Below, in pieces: positions 1 to 10,800 of a stretch of DNA of 54,636 nucleotides. Under the pieces are notes generated by a model. That model ran no database searches. It had not been told where the DNA came from and saw only the letters and a list, made by a program, of their open reading frames with translations. Made by a program: the position numbers and the translations under genes. The stretch's first letter is position 1. The number at the start of each line of letters is the position of its first letter. The stretch is from Pseudolysobacter sp964466115 (GTDB lineage: Bacteria; Pseudomonadota; Gammaproteobacteria; Xanthomonadales; Rhodanobacteraceae). The DNA lies in NCBI GenBank assembly GCA_964466115.1, contig CAYXMH010000021.1:1-54636 (forward strand), written 5' to 3'.

Positions 1-408
1 CGCGCGTTCAATACGTGGCTCATACCGCACCTTCGCCATCTCGTTAAATGCAATCGATCCATCCCCCGACAGGATAGCGTTAATTTACTATTGCAATTGT
101 GAATAATTGTATTATGATTAAAATAAGACTTGCAGTGCGGCAATGGAATCTATGCCGCGGCGGGCTATACATAAGTGCGAAATTCAGGGCACAAGGCGGA
201 CATCTTTTTGTCCGGAATTTGCAAACAAATGTTACGGCGTCGGTATGGCCGATCGAGTGTTATAGATTCACCCGGCGCGATCTGTTCGTTTAATCGCCAC
301 AGCGGCTAAGCCGGATAGGCACTCAGACACGGCGAGAATGGAAATCCCATTATTTTTGAGATTTCTTAAAGTTGTCGGGATCGTGTGGGACGCGGCGAGA
401 CCGCTTAG
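1..408. other. Left flank outside the island, no convincing gene
   Basis: This stretch lies outside the island boundary and would have been next to the tRNA-Met 3' end before insertion. I see no convincing complete gene in it. A minus-strand reading frame is open from about base 85 to the left edge and reads plausibly as protein (for example AFNEMAKVRYEPRIERA), so the 5' end of a gene running off the left edge is possible, but it is too short to identify. Bases 341-408 resemble the sequence just inside the right island boundary, suggesting a remnant of another mobile element. Confidence 0.4.
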
Positions 409-424
409 TGGTGGCTATGGGTGG
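341..424. repeat. Left attachment site: 84-bp imperfect repeat ending in 16-bp core
   Basis: Bases 409-424 (TGGTGGCTATGGGTGG) are identical to 19299-19314, the 3' end of the tRNA-Met gene, and mark the left boundary of the island. Extending leftwards, 341-424 aligns without gaps to 19231-19314, with 63 of 84 positions identical by hand count. The exact 16 bp is the expected duplicated tRNA end. The diverged 68 bp beyond it lies outside the island on this side but inside on the other, which fits an earlier related element at the same site. Confidence 0.8.
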
Positions 425-462
425 GCTTTAATTCAATGGATAAATAATTGATTAAAAAGAAA

Positions 463-948
463 TTAAGTTACCTGGTTTTTGAATGTGCCCCCAGATATGC
501 CCCCATATGACCGCAGATTTCTTGCTAATGTTTTTCGTCTTGCGTGTAAAAACTCTTTCAATTTATTTGAAAGATGTTCTTTCTCATTTATCTCGCATTC
601 CCAAATAACAAGGACATCCCACCCCGACTTACGAAGCGCAGCGATATTTCTGATGTCCCGTTGTTGATTCCCTTCGATTTTTGGAATCCAATAATCCTGA
701 TTTGATTTTGGCTTGCGAATGCCTTCATTACAGTCATGTCCATGCCAAAAACAGCCTTGAACGAAAACTGCTTGCTTCCAGCCGATCCATGCAAGATCAG
801 GTTTTCCTGGGAGGTCTTTCCTGTGAATGCGATACCCTGAAAATCCCATTTCCCGGCAAACTTCCCGTACCGTTAGCTCTGGTACTGTGTCTTTACTCCG
901 GATTTTCCGCATGTTTTCTGAGCGGCGTACAACGGTTAACTTGTCCAT
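463..948 (-). CDS. vsr: Very short patch repair endonuclease (Vsr)
   Basis: This 161-residue protein belongs to the Vsr family, which nicks DNA 5' of the T in T:G mismatches made by deamination of 5-methylcytosine at methylated sites. The family signature is clear: SGYRIHRKDLPGKPDL contains the metal-binding Asp51, and VFVQGCFWHGHDC contains His69 and His71, matching the E. coli Vsr catalytic region in sequence and spacing. Length is normal for the family plus a short tail. The start lies 2 bp after the HNH gene stop, so it is the last gene of a methyltransferase-nuclease-Vsr operon. The last codons (YGGISGG region) are encoded by the TGCCCCCA repeats of the left island end, so the C-terminus overlaps probable integrase arm sites. 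Confidence 0.93.
   Translation of the reverse strand: MDKLTVVRRSENMRKIRSKDTVPELTVREVCREMGFSGYRIHRKDLPGKPDLAWIGWKQAVFVQGCFWHGHDCNEGIRKPKSNQDYWIPKIEGNQQRDIRNIAALRKSGWDVLVIWECEINEKEHLSNKLKEFLHARRKTLARNLRSYGGISGGTFKNQVT
481..509. repeat. Left integrase arm-type repeat (two TGCCCCCA)
   Basis: Two copies of TGCCCCCA at 486-493 and 498-505, 12 bp apart. The 29-bp block matches 19161-19189 at the other end of the island (about 24 of 29 positions by hand) in the same orientation. Paired heptamer-like sites one helical turn apart just inside both ends of a tyrosine-integrase element are the usual look of arm-type integrase or excisionase sites. That role is inferred. Confidence 0.6.
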
Positions 949-950
949 TG

Positions 951-1559
951 TTACTTGTTTTTAGTGGCAATTTCATCAGCTGCTTGTTTTGAAAACTTTG
1001 CAATTAGCCACTTCAGCACTTCAAGCTGGTCTGCCGAAGCAGCCCGGCGAATTTGAATCAAAAGCTGTTTTAAATCGGGGCGAATTAGAGTGGCATTCTG
1101 CGCGCCCTCGTTGCAAACAGAACAAATGGCACGAAGGTTAGAAGGCTCATCGTTACCTCCTTTGCTCTTGTCAATGATGTGCCCGATATGAAGACGAGTT
1201 TTTCGCGTTGGATCGTACGGATGCGGCTCCCCCGCAACAGCGCCGCACATTTGGCAAGTAAAACCGTTTCGATCAAGTACGTATGCACGCGTTTCTTTTG
1301 AAATTGCGCGCTCAAACGCCGGTTGCGGCGTCGAGGTTTCCAGTAAATATTGACCAGGTTTCAATTCGCTGCGGTCATTATGCGTGAGGATCAAATAACC
1401 TTCTTCTGTGCGAAGCTCGCGGACACGCCGAGCCCATTCAGACTGGTTACCTGCAATTGGCCGCAATTCGTCCGAATCCATTACACGGCCAATATTTGCT
1501 AGAAAGTGTGCGCGGAGTTTTCCGCGTGCGCCGCCGTTTGGTATTTTTTCTTTTGTCAC
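951..1559 (-). CDS. HNH endonuclease, probable restriction enzyme partner
   Basis: A 202-residue protein with a complete HNH nuclease motif in its second half (about residues 98-150). CQMCG and CSVCN supply the four zinc cysteines, HIGHIIDKSKGGND the catalytic histidine segment, and SNLRAICSVCN the N/H part. The N-terminal 85 residues are not recognised and may hold the DNA-recognition or winged-helix part. It begins at a GTG two bases after the stop of the C5-methyltransferase and ends two bases before vsr. The operon order M-R-V argues that this is the cognate type II restriction nuclease rather than a homing enzyme. Recognition sequence cannot be read from the protein. Confidence 0.82.
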   Translation of the reverse strand: MTKEKIPNGGARGKLRAHFLANIGRVMDSDELRPIAGNQSEWARRVRELRTEEGYLILTHNDRSELKPGQYLLETSTPQPAFERAISKETRAYVLDRNGFTCQMCGAVAGEPHPYDPTRKTRLHIGHIIDKSKGGNDEPSNLRAICSVCNEGAQNATLIRPDLKQLLIQIRRAASADQLEVLKWLIAKFSKQAADEIATKNK

Positions 1560-1561
1560 TT

Positions 1562-2521
1562 CTATGCTCGTTTAAGCTTTGGTTTCGCAGCAGCATTTAG
1601 TGCTGCCTTAATTTGTGTGCCCACAGCACGGGCGACGGGAGGAGGAAAAGCATTGCCAATTTGCCGGTATGCGGCAGTTTTTTTACCGCTAAATTGCCAA
1701 TTATCCGGAAATCCTTGGACACGTGCGGTCATGCGGACAGTTAAACGAGGCATACCGATAAAGTCTTTTCCAGGCGCAGCATCGGCGATACCCATCCCAT
1801 CCACGCCTATCGAAGCCCAAGCCTTTTTTGCTCTGGTGGGACCAAGGTCAGGGCCACCGTGTTTTTTACTGCCGCCTACCAATGTAGGAGCTATATCACA
1901 TGCTCTTTCGCGCCATTGTTTTACACCGCGCCACCCGTTTGTAGCCATAAGATCGAAAAGCGCCTCACCAACCGTTGGCGGTGGGGCAATATGTGCTGAC
2001 GGCCAATTGAAATGCTCTGCAGCATTTTTCTTTAGCGCCACAAAAACAACACGCGGACGCAACTGAGGCACGCCAAAATCACTTGCATTAAGCAGGCGCC
2101 ATTCAGCGGTGTATCCAAGTTTTTTTAAATCGTTAATTATTTTTGCACGGTATTCATCAAAAACAGAATCAAGCAATCCGCGCACATTTTCGAGTATTAC
2201 TGCTTGAGGTTTGCACTCAGACACCAACCGAATTGCTTCTGGGAAGAGATCGCGCGCATCATTGCTCCCAAGTTGCTTGCCTGCTTTTGAAAAAGGCGGA
2301 CAAGGCACTCCCCCTGCCAGTAATTCAATTCCTTTCCATTTTTCGGCAGAGTAGTAGTGGAGGTCACCTTCTATAACATTCCAGCAAGCGCGATTGATAC
2401 GGAGGGTTTGACAAGCTACCGCTTCAATCTCTACTAGGCTGACATGGTCAAAGCCTGCTTGCTCTATGCCCAGGGCTTGACCACCTGCGCCAGCACATAT
2501 TTCCAACGACGAAAGCCCCAT
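1562..2521 (-). CDS. DNA (cytosine-5) methyltransferase
   Basis: C5-methyltransferase of about 319 residues that would protect host DNA from the adjacent HNH nuclease. Motif I (EICAGAGGQALGIEQAGF) binds S-adenosylmethionine near the N-terminus. Motif IV GGVPCPPFSKAG holds the catalytic Cys74, followed by motif VI ENVRGL, motif VIII QLRPRVVFVAL, and motif X GNAFPPPVAR near the C-terminus. I prefer the ATG at 2521 because a GGAG lies 6 bp before it; the in-frame ATG at 2527 directly abuts that GGAG. It is the first gene of the R-M operon, with about 170 bp of promoter-sized sequence upstream. The target-recognition region lies between motifs VIII and IX (roughly residues 180-260), and its specificity is unknown. 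Confidence 0.95.
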   Translation of the reverse strand: MGLSSLEICAGAGGQALGIEQAGFDHVSLVEIEAVACQTLRINRACWNVIEGDLHYYSAEKWKGIELLAGGVPCPPFSKAGKQLGSNDARDLFPEAIRLVSECKPQAVILENVRGLLDSVFDEYRAKIINDLKKLGYTAEWRLLNASDFGVPQLRPRVVFVALKKNAAEHFNWPSAHIAPPPTVGEALFDLMATNGWRGVKQWRERACDIAPTLVGGSKKHGGPDLGPTRAKKAWASIGVDGMGIADAAPGKDFIGMPRLTVRMTARVQGFPDNWQFSGKKTAAYRQIGNAFPPPVARAVGTQIKAALNAAAKPKLKRA

Positions 2522-2692
2522 TACCATCTCCAGATTCTGTGTCTAGCAAATGTACTCTGCTTATATCTATAGCACTCGATCGTATTTTACATTTAAAAAC
2601 GCAATGCGCCTTAGTGCTGACACCTGTGTGATGTATAAATTGAAGCAAGCGGTCGCAAAACACAAAATTTTATTAGCGGCTCGCCCAAAGAG

Positions 2693-3514
2693 CTACGCAT
2701 TTCTAATAGAAGCTGGTGCCAAATTCCAAAATAATTCCGTGGCCACACAACGTAGCTTTTTCGGGTACATACTTTCATATGGAATGGTTCTGGTTCTGAT
2801 TTTTTTGAACCAACCCTGCACCCTTTCCGCTTCCCCGGAATACTTCGGCCCGATCACCCCTTCATTGATTTCAATGTGGCGTCTAACAAAGTGAGCCAAA
2901 AAATCTGCAACTTGAAGCATACCCACATATTTTGAGTTTGCGAAATATGGCGCATCCACTATTTGGCAAAGTGAAGCGCTTTTTTTCTGCTTACTATAAT
3001 AGCTTTCGCTCCATGAGGGCGGTTTGCGAATAAGCTTTTGAAATTTTGTTTCTTCCTTAACCTCTTCGTCGAAAACGAAGATCGTATTGCCTTTGTTTTT
3101 TGGTTGCCCCTGGAAATTTTTTTGAATCGCAAGCGCAACGTGGAATCCCATAGTTCGCCAAACAGTGTCGATATCAGAAGGTATCTTACCTTCGCCGCAC
3201 ATTATTTTGTGGCGAGCCTTATCGACGGCACTGAATACAATATGGTGCTTCCGCTCACAGAACCAATTAATAAAGAGATCGATGACCTCTGTGCGTTGCT
3301 GCCCTGACAGAGACCTCCAAAGACCGGTGCCGGGGTAGAAGTGCCTGGTATGAAGCTCATCAAAATCTTGGCCAACCTTTCGCGAAAGATCGCTAAGAAA
3401 TCCAGCCCATTCTCCTTTGGTTACATGCATACGCGTTGCGTCAACAATGACGCCAAGCAAAACGGCATATGGCTCTTCGCCAGTGCCCGTCTCATCGCAG
3501 TAACATAGCTTCAT
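2693..3514 (-). CDS. DUF3800 domain protein
   Basis: A 273-residue protein with the marks of DUF3800: an N-terminal YCDETG strand in which the Asp and Glu resemble an RNase H-fold acidic site, a central FVFDEEV strand, and a C-terminal LQVADFLAHFVRRHIE segment with the conserved Asp. DUF3800 proteins are common in mobile and defence islands. A nuclease-like role has been suggested for the family but none is established here. It lies upstream of and co-directional with the R-M operon, separated by about 170 bp, so it may be transcribed separately. The start near 3514 (MKLCYCDETG) puts the motif at residue 5, as is usual. Confidence 0.8.
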   Translation of the reverse strand: MKLCYCDETGTGEEPYAVLLGVIVDATRMHVTKGEWAGFLSDLSRKVGQDFDELHTRHFYPGTGLWRSLSGQQRTEVIDLFINWFCERKHHIVFSAVDKARHKIMCGEGKIPSDIDTVWRTMGFHVALAIQKNFQGQPKNKGNTIFVFDEEVKEETKFQKLIRKPPSWSESYYSKQKKSASLCQIVDAPYFANSKYVGMLQVADFLAHFVRRHIEINEGVIGPKYSGEAERVQGWFKKIRTRTIPYESMYPKKLRCVATELFWNLAPASIRNA

Positions 3515-3565
3515 GACTTAGTGCGCATCAATGATACTGAAGATAAATCATGGAGCTGCTGTAAT

Positions 3566-4324
3566 TCAGCCTGATTTAAGTCTGGTCACTATGGCCGCGG
3601 TTAGATCATCGACACGTTTTTCGATTGCTTCTCGGACGGGTAACCACTCTTCAGCAGAAATGGATTTAAAATCTTTAGGGTCCCGAAAATTTTCAAGCGG
3701 AATCATGCCTGATTTAAATTTGCTGTATTCCTCCATCGCCCCACTATACGAAACAATGGCGGGTGGATTCATAATGTCAACCACAATGCTAAAGCCAGGA
3801 ATAGCGTTAAAATAATTTATTCCTAAAAAACTACGGCTATATAAACCATAGCCATCTGCATATTGATCCGTGCAACCAAAGCCACCGCATTCCATCGCCA
3901 CGACGTGACGCCCTATATCTGCAAAGAAGACGACGGCAGATAATTTCATTTCGTTCCGCAATTTATTAATGATTTCCTCTTTACCCGGTGAAATAAGTGT
4001 TGCCCCATCCTTGATAACAAGAATGTGCGATAACTGATTTCTATCAAATCCCGCCTCATTTAGATCCACGTATTGAAACCCAGCTCCTTTAAATTTTTCT
4101 TTCAAAGAATCAACTGCTTTGGTTTGGATATTCCACTCAAGGGGATATTCTTGAACATAGTTGCTAAAAGCGGTGGTGCCAATATGGGAGTGCGTTGGTT
4201 TTCCTTTGATTTCTACGAAAACACCAACTCTAGCATCTGAGTCCAGAGAAAATTGCGGGGGTTTCGGTAAATTCGCCGCGCAACCAAAAAAACAAAAACA
4301 AAAAATAAACAGAATGTTACGCAT
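3566..4324 (-). CDS. Lipoprotein of unknown function (island cargo)
   Basis: A 252-residue predicted lipoprotein. The N-terminus MRNILFIFCFCFFGCAAN is a short hydrophobic signal ending in a lipobox, with Cys15 as the likely lipidated residue. The mature part has no domain I recognise. It contains a Gly/Cys-rich stretch (MECGGFGCTDQYADGYG) around residue 147 and ends in a Lys/Arg-bearing helix. It follows another small lipoprotein gene and the RHS toxin gene on the same strand, with a 50-bp gap. Position suggests it could be part of an immunity or accessory module for the RHS protein, but that is inference. This part of the island looks more AT-rich than its surroundings. Confidence 0.7.
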   Translation of the reverse strand: MRNILFIFCFCFFGCAANLPKPPQFSLDSDARVGVFVEIKGKPTHSHIGTTAFSNYVQEYPLEWNIQTKAVDSLKEKFKGAGFQYVDLNEAGFDRNQLSHILVIKDGATLISPGKEEIINKLRNEMKLSAVVFFADIGRHVVAMECGGFGCTDQYADGYGLYSRSFLGINYFNAIPGFSIVVDIMNPPAIVSYSGAMEEYSKFKSGMIPLENFRDPKDFKSISAEEWLPVREAIEKRVDDLTAAIVTRLKSG

Positions 4325-4374
4325 GCAGTGTTCCTACAAATAGCTAATATGCAATATATAAAGACAATACTTAA

Positions 4375-4830
4375 TTAATTCTCATGGTTATCTGTTTTTT
4401 GCTTTTTACGCTCTTCCTCGACGTAACTAGGCGGTGGCCCGACTGGCACTTCGGTTATTTCGCCACGCCCTTCGAGCGCCTCCCTGACTGTTTTAAGCCA
4501 GGCATCTTTTATTGGGCGCCAATCAGCATTAGGTTTTTCTATGTGGAACGTCGTTTGTAGAACATCGGCCTTCATGAAGTTGTCCATAGCCACCAACACC
4601 CCATCTGATCTCTTAAGAAAGACTTGAGAAACAAGCCTTCCTTTCTTTGGCATCTTGTCCGTCGCATAAACTTCAAAGTCATTGCGTTCAGCGAATACCT
4701 TAGTTGCATCGATTACAACTACTTGGTCTTCGGCCGAAGCTTGAATATTGATTTGCGCCTCGGGGTTATGACCTTGGCTACTGCAGCTCGTCATAAAAAA
4801 GATCAGAAATATTGCGATGATCAAACGCAT
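4375..4830 (-). CDS. Small lipoprotein after RHS toxin, candidate immunity protein
   Basis: A 151-residue predicted lipoprotein: MRLIIAIFLIFFMTSCSSQG is a signal sequence with lipobox and Cys16. The mature 130 residues have no recognised domain and end in a charged Lys/Glu-rich tail (EEERKKQKTDNHEN). Its ATG overlaps the stop codon of the 2471-residue RHS gene (TAATG), so the two are translationally coupled. In RHS and other polymorphic toxin loci the gene directly behind the toxin normally encodes the cognate immunity protein, and lipoprotein immunity proteins are known for toxins acting in the periplasm. The immunity role is inferred from position only. An accessory role in export is the main alternative. 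Confidence 0.75.
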   Translation of the reverse strand: MRLIIAIFLIFFMTSCSSQGHNPEAQINIQASAEDQVVVIDATKVFAERNDFEVYATDKMPKKGRLVSQVFLKRSDGVLVAMDNFMKADVLQTTFHIEKPNADWRPIKDAWLKTVREALEGRGEITEVPVGPPPSYVEEERKKQKTDNHEN

Positions 4831-7800
4831 TAGTGTTGTTCCTTTAGCCAGTTTTGGATCATATTCTGTCGGAACTGTTCATTGTATTGATTAAATCCAG
4901 GTTGCCATAGTTCCACATTCTGAAACCAGCGGTAGAAATTTTCGTTGTTCCCTTCACCAAATGTCCTCAAGTACAGCGTATCGCCCTCCCATACCATGCT
5001 GCGTTGGACATACCCATCGTAAAAGACATGATTTGGTTCTGTGATGTTGAAAATTGAGAACGACTCCGGCTCGATGAACGTGCGGATGTACCCAGCACTT
5101 GCCCCGGCAAAATATACCTCGCTGACCTTATTATTCCACACGGGCTCGTCCTGGCCAGGATAAGAATAACCTTCGATCAGCGAATCCAATCCTCGCTGTT
5201 GTGTACACCATTCCTGACTGTTTGTGCAGACAGCCCAGTCGCCGTCTCCTTCGCCACCATAGTTGTGGTAATAGGGTCTATCGGCGCTGTAGTTCTTGCT
5301 GAGTGCCCCTTGCATTGCGCTGTGCACCGAATGGTTAAACAAAAACTGAAATGCAGCTGTTGTCGCACCTGCACCAAATCGACCGCCGGTTGCAGCGGAC
5401 ACTGTGCCGCCAATCATAACCGTTGCGACGAATTGTCCTGGTGCACTATCGACATGCCCAACTGCTGGCGATAGCGCTTCCGTTACTCCTGCACTGATAA
5501 AGCCATGCCCAAATTTATCTCCTTGCAATTCGCTTAGAACGCCACCAGCGGAAGCGTGCGCTGCGACTTTCGCTACTTGTGCGCCAGTGGTTAAATTCGC
5601 TGAACACGAAACTCCTGTATCGTGTGCCCAATTTGCGTTTTGAAACGCGCTGCCTATCCCCCAAAAGACACCCGCCGCGAACGCTCCCCACAGCCCAGCT
5701 TTTAGACTTCCCGTTGCTATATACGCGGAGGTGAATCCGCCCCCAACAGCGTAAAGGAATGAAAGCCATGGTGTAGCCGCACCACCGCTTAAGACCGCAG
5801 CAACTACTCCAATCGCAATGCCCAACAGCTGCCTAAAACTAAAATACCCCGTTGGATCAGTAAGGCTGAGCGGATTGTTTTGTACATAGGTATATCGATT
5901 CAATCCTTGCGTTGCATCGGGCTCCGTCATTGGGTCGGCTTGGATAAATCGACCCAGTACCGGATCGTATAAACGCCCTTTCATGTGTACCAAGCCAACA
6001 CCATCTAATTGCTCGTGCCCCGTGTAACCCTGTCGTGTTGCGCTCGTGTCAAAGGTCGCTGCTTGTGCACTGGGCAATAGATTCCACAAGAATCCGGCTC
6101 CAGCGGGACCCGCGTATCGCCGTTGCCCATGGGGGTCAAAGCTTTCACGCTGAATTACCGTCGCATTTTGATCGGTGATGACATCGATGGAACCTAAGCC
6201 GTCTCTTAGGAGGTATGCATAACTTGGCGCGCTAGGGGTTCCTGCACCGATCTGTGTCGTTGTAATAACGAGATAGCCACCGATATAACGCTTGGTCGTT
6301 ACGGTGGCGCCGGATGTGAGGATTTCCACGTTGCCGACGTAATAGGTGGTGTTGCCACCACTGGTGACCAAGCTACCGGTCTCAAACCCATTGCAGTACA
6401 CGCGATCGCTCGCGGCTGAGCAGCTCGGGCCGGACGTGACCGTACCGCCGTCCGTGCGCTTCCACATGGCACGATCGGTAGCGTATTTGAAGCTTACGGT
6501 TGCATTGCTCGGATTGCCAGTTGTCGTGATGCTTTCCGCTAAATCGTATCCGGTATAAACGATGGTTCGCGTTTGCCCGCCGGAATAGCTGGCGGTCGTT
6601 TGATTCCCGTTTAGGTCATAGCAATAGCTCGCGTTGCTGGTTTGGCTAACCGCATGTGGTCCGGCACTTTGACTACAACCGCTCGGACGACTGGCGTAGC
6701 TGTAGCTCAGTCCGCTTTTGCTGGTGATATTGCCGATCTGGTCGAAGTTCGCATCGAGCGTAACAATGCTCACCGCTGTGCCATTCAAACGGCTACGTGT
6801 AACCGATGTTAGTCGATCAAGCTGATCATATCCAAAATCTTCTTTTTCGTTGTAACCCGTTGCATTGTTCGCGCGGCTGGTGAGGTTACTGTGTAAATCA
6901 TAAGTGTAGGTCCAATTCTGCAACGTACTAGCGCCGAAACCGGTCGTGATATTCAGTAAACGTCCGGTATTGTCATCATAAGTGCGGGTGGTAGTTAGAT
7001 TGCTGTTGTTGGCCAGACGTTCTTGATAAACGTGGCCTCGGGCATCCAGCGCAATGACTTCGTTATAGAGTGTGTCAGTCGTGCCATTCGCCGCTTCTCG
7101 GATGCGGATCGGATAGCCATCGATCGAGTATTCGGCCAAGCTGCCGTTCGGGCTGCTGGGATCGGGGCTGGCATCAAAGCGTTGGAAGACTCGACTAAAA
7201 GCGTCATACGTCGCACGCTGCGTATAGACGTTGCCTTCGAGCGTCGTCGTTACGCTGGAAACTCTGGCGTAGGTTTCGTATTCGGTTTGGCGCGTGAATC
7301 CACCTAAACCGTTCGATTCGATATGAAGCGCACCAAGCACGGGAAGACCGTTGCTGCGAATCGCAGTATCGAATTCCCACGTGCTAATCGGTTCGGAGGT
7401 TGTACCGCCTGTCGTGACTCGGGTTTCCGTGCGCTTAAAGACGCGTCCTAACGCATCGCGATATAAGGTTTGTGTTTGGCCCTTCGCATCGGTTTGGGCA
7501 ATCAACTCACCCAACGCGTTGTAGTCGTAGCTCCAGTTCCCTTTGTCCGGATCGCTCATCGTGAGCTTGCGACCCAAGCGATCGAACGTCATCGACGTGG
7601 TGATGGCGATTCCGGCATTGCTGCCATCAGCGGGGGTACGTGTGACTTGGCGAAGGTTGCCGAACGCGGTATGGCGATAATTCACACCAAATCCGCTTGG
7701 ATCGGAGACAGCCGTGACTTCATCCCGTGCGTTCTTGACTTGGTGTGTCGTGTAACGGCGCGGATTGGTGATATCTGATTGCAAAGCGTTAAACGTTAAA

Positions 7801-10800
7801 TCCGTTTCGCTGGCGCCATTGCTGGGCTGTTCGGGGTGATGGAGTGCCTTGGCGCGGCTTAACTCGTCGTATTCCGATTGAGCAAAGGCGGGTGTTGGAC
7901 CAATGGGTGTGCCCGCGCGCCCGCTCGATTGGCTTTGGCTCGGATTGGCTGAGAAATACGGAATGGTCGCTCGTGTGGTTCGACCCAAATTGTCGTAATA
8001 ACTCGCCACGCTCGACCAGCGATTTAAGCTGCCGGAATCCTGTTGATAGATCCGGGTGGTCTTTAAAACTTCGCGGCCCAGTCGATCAAAATAAGCAAAA
8101 CTCGTTGGTGCAACGCTGTTACCGGTTTGTGGACTGGCCGTTGCCGTGCTATCGCTCGTCACGCGGTACACCGCACCGGCCGGGCAATTGGCGCGTGACG
8201 CACCGCTTGGAATGCCTGGACTCGTAGCATCTTGGCACCACGTGTACGTTGTTGTGGCGAACGCACCGGTGCTGATCGACGAGAATTGTGCTCGCCCTAA
8301 CGCACCATAGTTTTTGGTCGTCAGAATGCCGTTCGAGTCCAGATTAAACAGCGAATCGCCAAAGGCGTTGCGCCAGGACACCAAACCGCTACCGTCCCAT
8401 GCGACCCCTTCATAACCCGTGCCCAGTTGTGTGCCGCCACCGGCGGCATAAAAGGGCACCGTGGTTGAAAACCGAAAACGTCCTTTGGGGTCGTAAGTGA
8501 ACGTCGTATAGCGCTGAATCTTCGTCGCATCGGGAGTGCTGGGATCGTCCGCCCATTGTCGCTGATGAAATCCACTCAGATTCGTACACGCGGCGCGATT
8601 GGCGAAGTGATAGGTGCTGCATTGAATCGCTTGGATGCGATTGCCATTGGCATCCAGTAAATAATCGGTGCGCAGCCCATATCGTTTTCGCACGTTGGCG
8701 CTGGGCTCGTCGTCGTACGGGCCTTGAATCTCGGCAATCAGTTGCTTGGTTGTCGGGTCGTATTCAAAGCTCGATCGGCGTGTGACCGTGGTTTCACTCG
8801 GTCGTGCACTGCTGACAGTGCTGATCGATAACCGTCCTAAGCGTTGCAGCTCGGCATTCAACGCACCGCCAGTGCAACCGCTCGTTGTGGGAGGGCTGAT
8901 GGTGCAGCCGTACACGTTTGTAGTGGTCGTTGTGTCATCGAGGGTCGGCGAGCCCGGTCCTTCGTATGAGCGAACGATGGACGTTAACGGATTGCCGTAA
9001 TTATCGAACGTGAAACTGCTGACGACTTCGTGGCTGAACGTACCTGGATTATCTAAATCGAACTTTTGCTCATCGCTTAAAGATAAATAAGTGAACAACG
9101 ATTGTTGCGAACTCGGTACGAACGCGGGAAGGCTTAGCCAGCTGTCGGCTGAATCGCTAAGGACTTGGCCCGCGACAGGTAACAGCGTGGAGGATGTGCC
9201 AGCCGGTGGGCTTGCGGGTGCAATTGGGCACGGATACGGGCCGCAATTGGGTGGTGGGTCGACAAAGCAACCGGGTGCGCTTGGATCGCTTGCGCAGGGG
9301 TCACCCAGTGGAGCCGAGACTTTCGTGACGACGGTGTGGGTGGGTCGTCCAATAAACGGAAAGTCCTGCCGATAGTCCGTGGTCGTGATGATGTTGGTCT
9401 GAACGTCTTCCGTTTGAACCGATTGAAACCCTAAGAACCCTCGACCACCTGATTGCAGTCTTGCACCTGCGTAGGTGTACTTCACAGTGCTGAGTGCATT
9501 CGCATCGGCTTCGGTTGGTGCGCTTGATTGCATTTGGCGCACAACCCAAAGGGATGCGAACACATCGAACACCGGCGAATCGCGACCCCAATGCTGGGCG
9601 GGCCCATCGAAGGCTCTGACATACGTGGAGCTATAAACCAGTGGGCTGTAGCTAACCTGAGTAACCGCACCAAGCCCGTTAGTAATGCGCGTGATGGCAT
9701 CGTTGCCACCAAAGCTCAATTCACTCGGTGCGACATAGAGATTGCCGCTGCTACTGCCGTCCGCATGAAAGCGAATTAAGTCCGGAGCACCATCACCATT
9801 CATATCCAACAGAAAGGTTAGGTATTGCGCCGGGTTTTGCCCGGCGACGGTATTGGCCGCCACTCCGGTAACGGCAGCAATCTCCGGCCCATAACCGGTG
9901 GCAGTCCATAGGCGCGTTTTTAAAGGATACCGCGCACTGCCGCTACCCAAATCGATCGCGTATAAAAGGTCTAGCCGGTGGTCGCCATTGATATCAGCCA
10001 ACTGTACGTTGGGTGCCAGTGCGGTCGATAAGGTTAATCCGGTCGATTGCGCTGCTGCGAAGCGCGGTGCGGAAACATCGTTATTACCGGTATTCAATCG
10101 CGTATAGAAGGTTTTGCCACCCCCGCTGATTTGTTGATAGAGGATATCTGCCAAGCCATCCCCATTCAGATCGGCAAGTTGGACGTCGGTAATGCCGGTG
10201 GGCGTATTGATTTGACCGATGCGGGTGCCTTTGGCCAGCAGCAAACGCCCAGTAGACGATTGCACACCCGCGTTGATATAGGTGTCCCAATACACTGGGC
10301 ACTGCACATCGGTCGGCATCGGCTCGGTGGAGGAAACCACGTTGTACGGTTGCAATGTGCTTGGGCGAAACGGTGAACCGCAAGTGACCGGCTCATCGAG
10401 GATGCGTAAGACCATATCCGCCGCGCCATCGCCGTTCAGATCGGCACTGGGTAAGTTATAGGCGCCGCTGGTTAATCCGACTTCGCTTTCATTGGAACCC
10501 AATTCAATATCAACACCAGTATCGACCGTATCGAACGTGAAAGCCAACGCACCGGCTCCGGTTGCACGGCGCAGAAAACGCACGCCGAGCACTCCCAAAT
10601 TGGCATGCATAAAATCGGGCAGGCCATCGCCGTTGAAATCGGCCAAGCGTCCGTCATCATTGATGAAACCCGGAATGTTGGGATTGATGGCGGTCGAGGA
10701 AAACGTCCAGCCACCGGCGCCATTGGATACGCTCGGGTAAATCAACCAACCGCTGGCGGTTAAAACGAGCAGGTCGTCGCGACCATCACCGGTGAAGTCG

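Noticed and set aside
99..293. 64-codon open frame in the left flank
   Set aside because: No ribosome site, unusual composition (many Arg/Cys) and no recognisable motif; it lies in non-coding flank near an attachment site.
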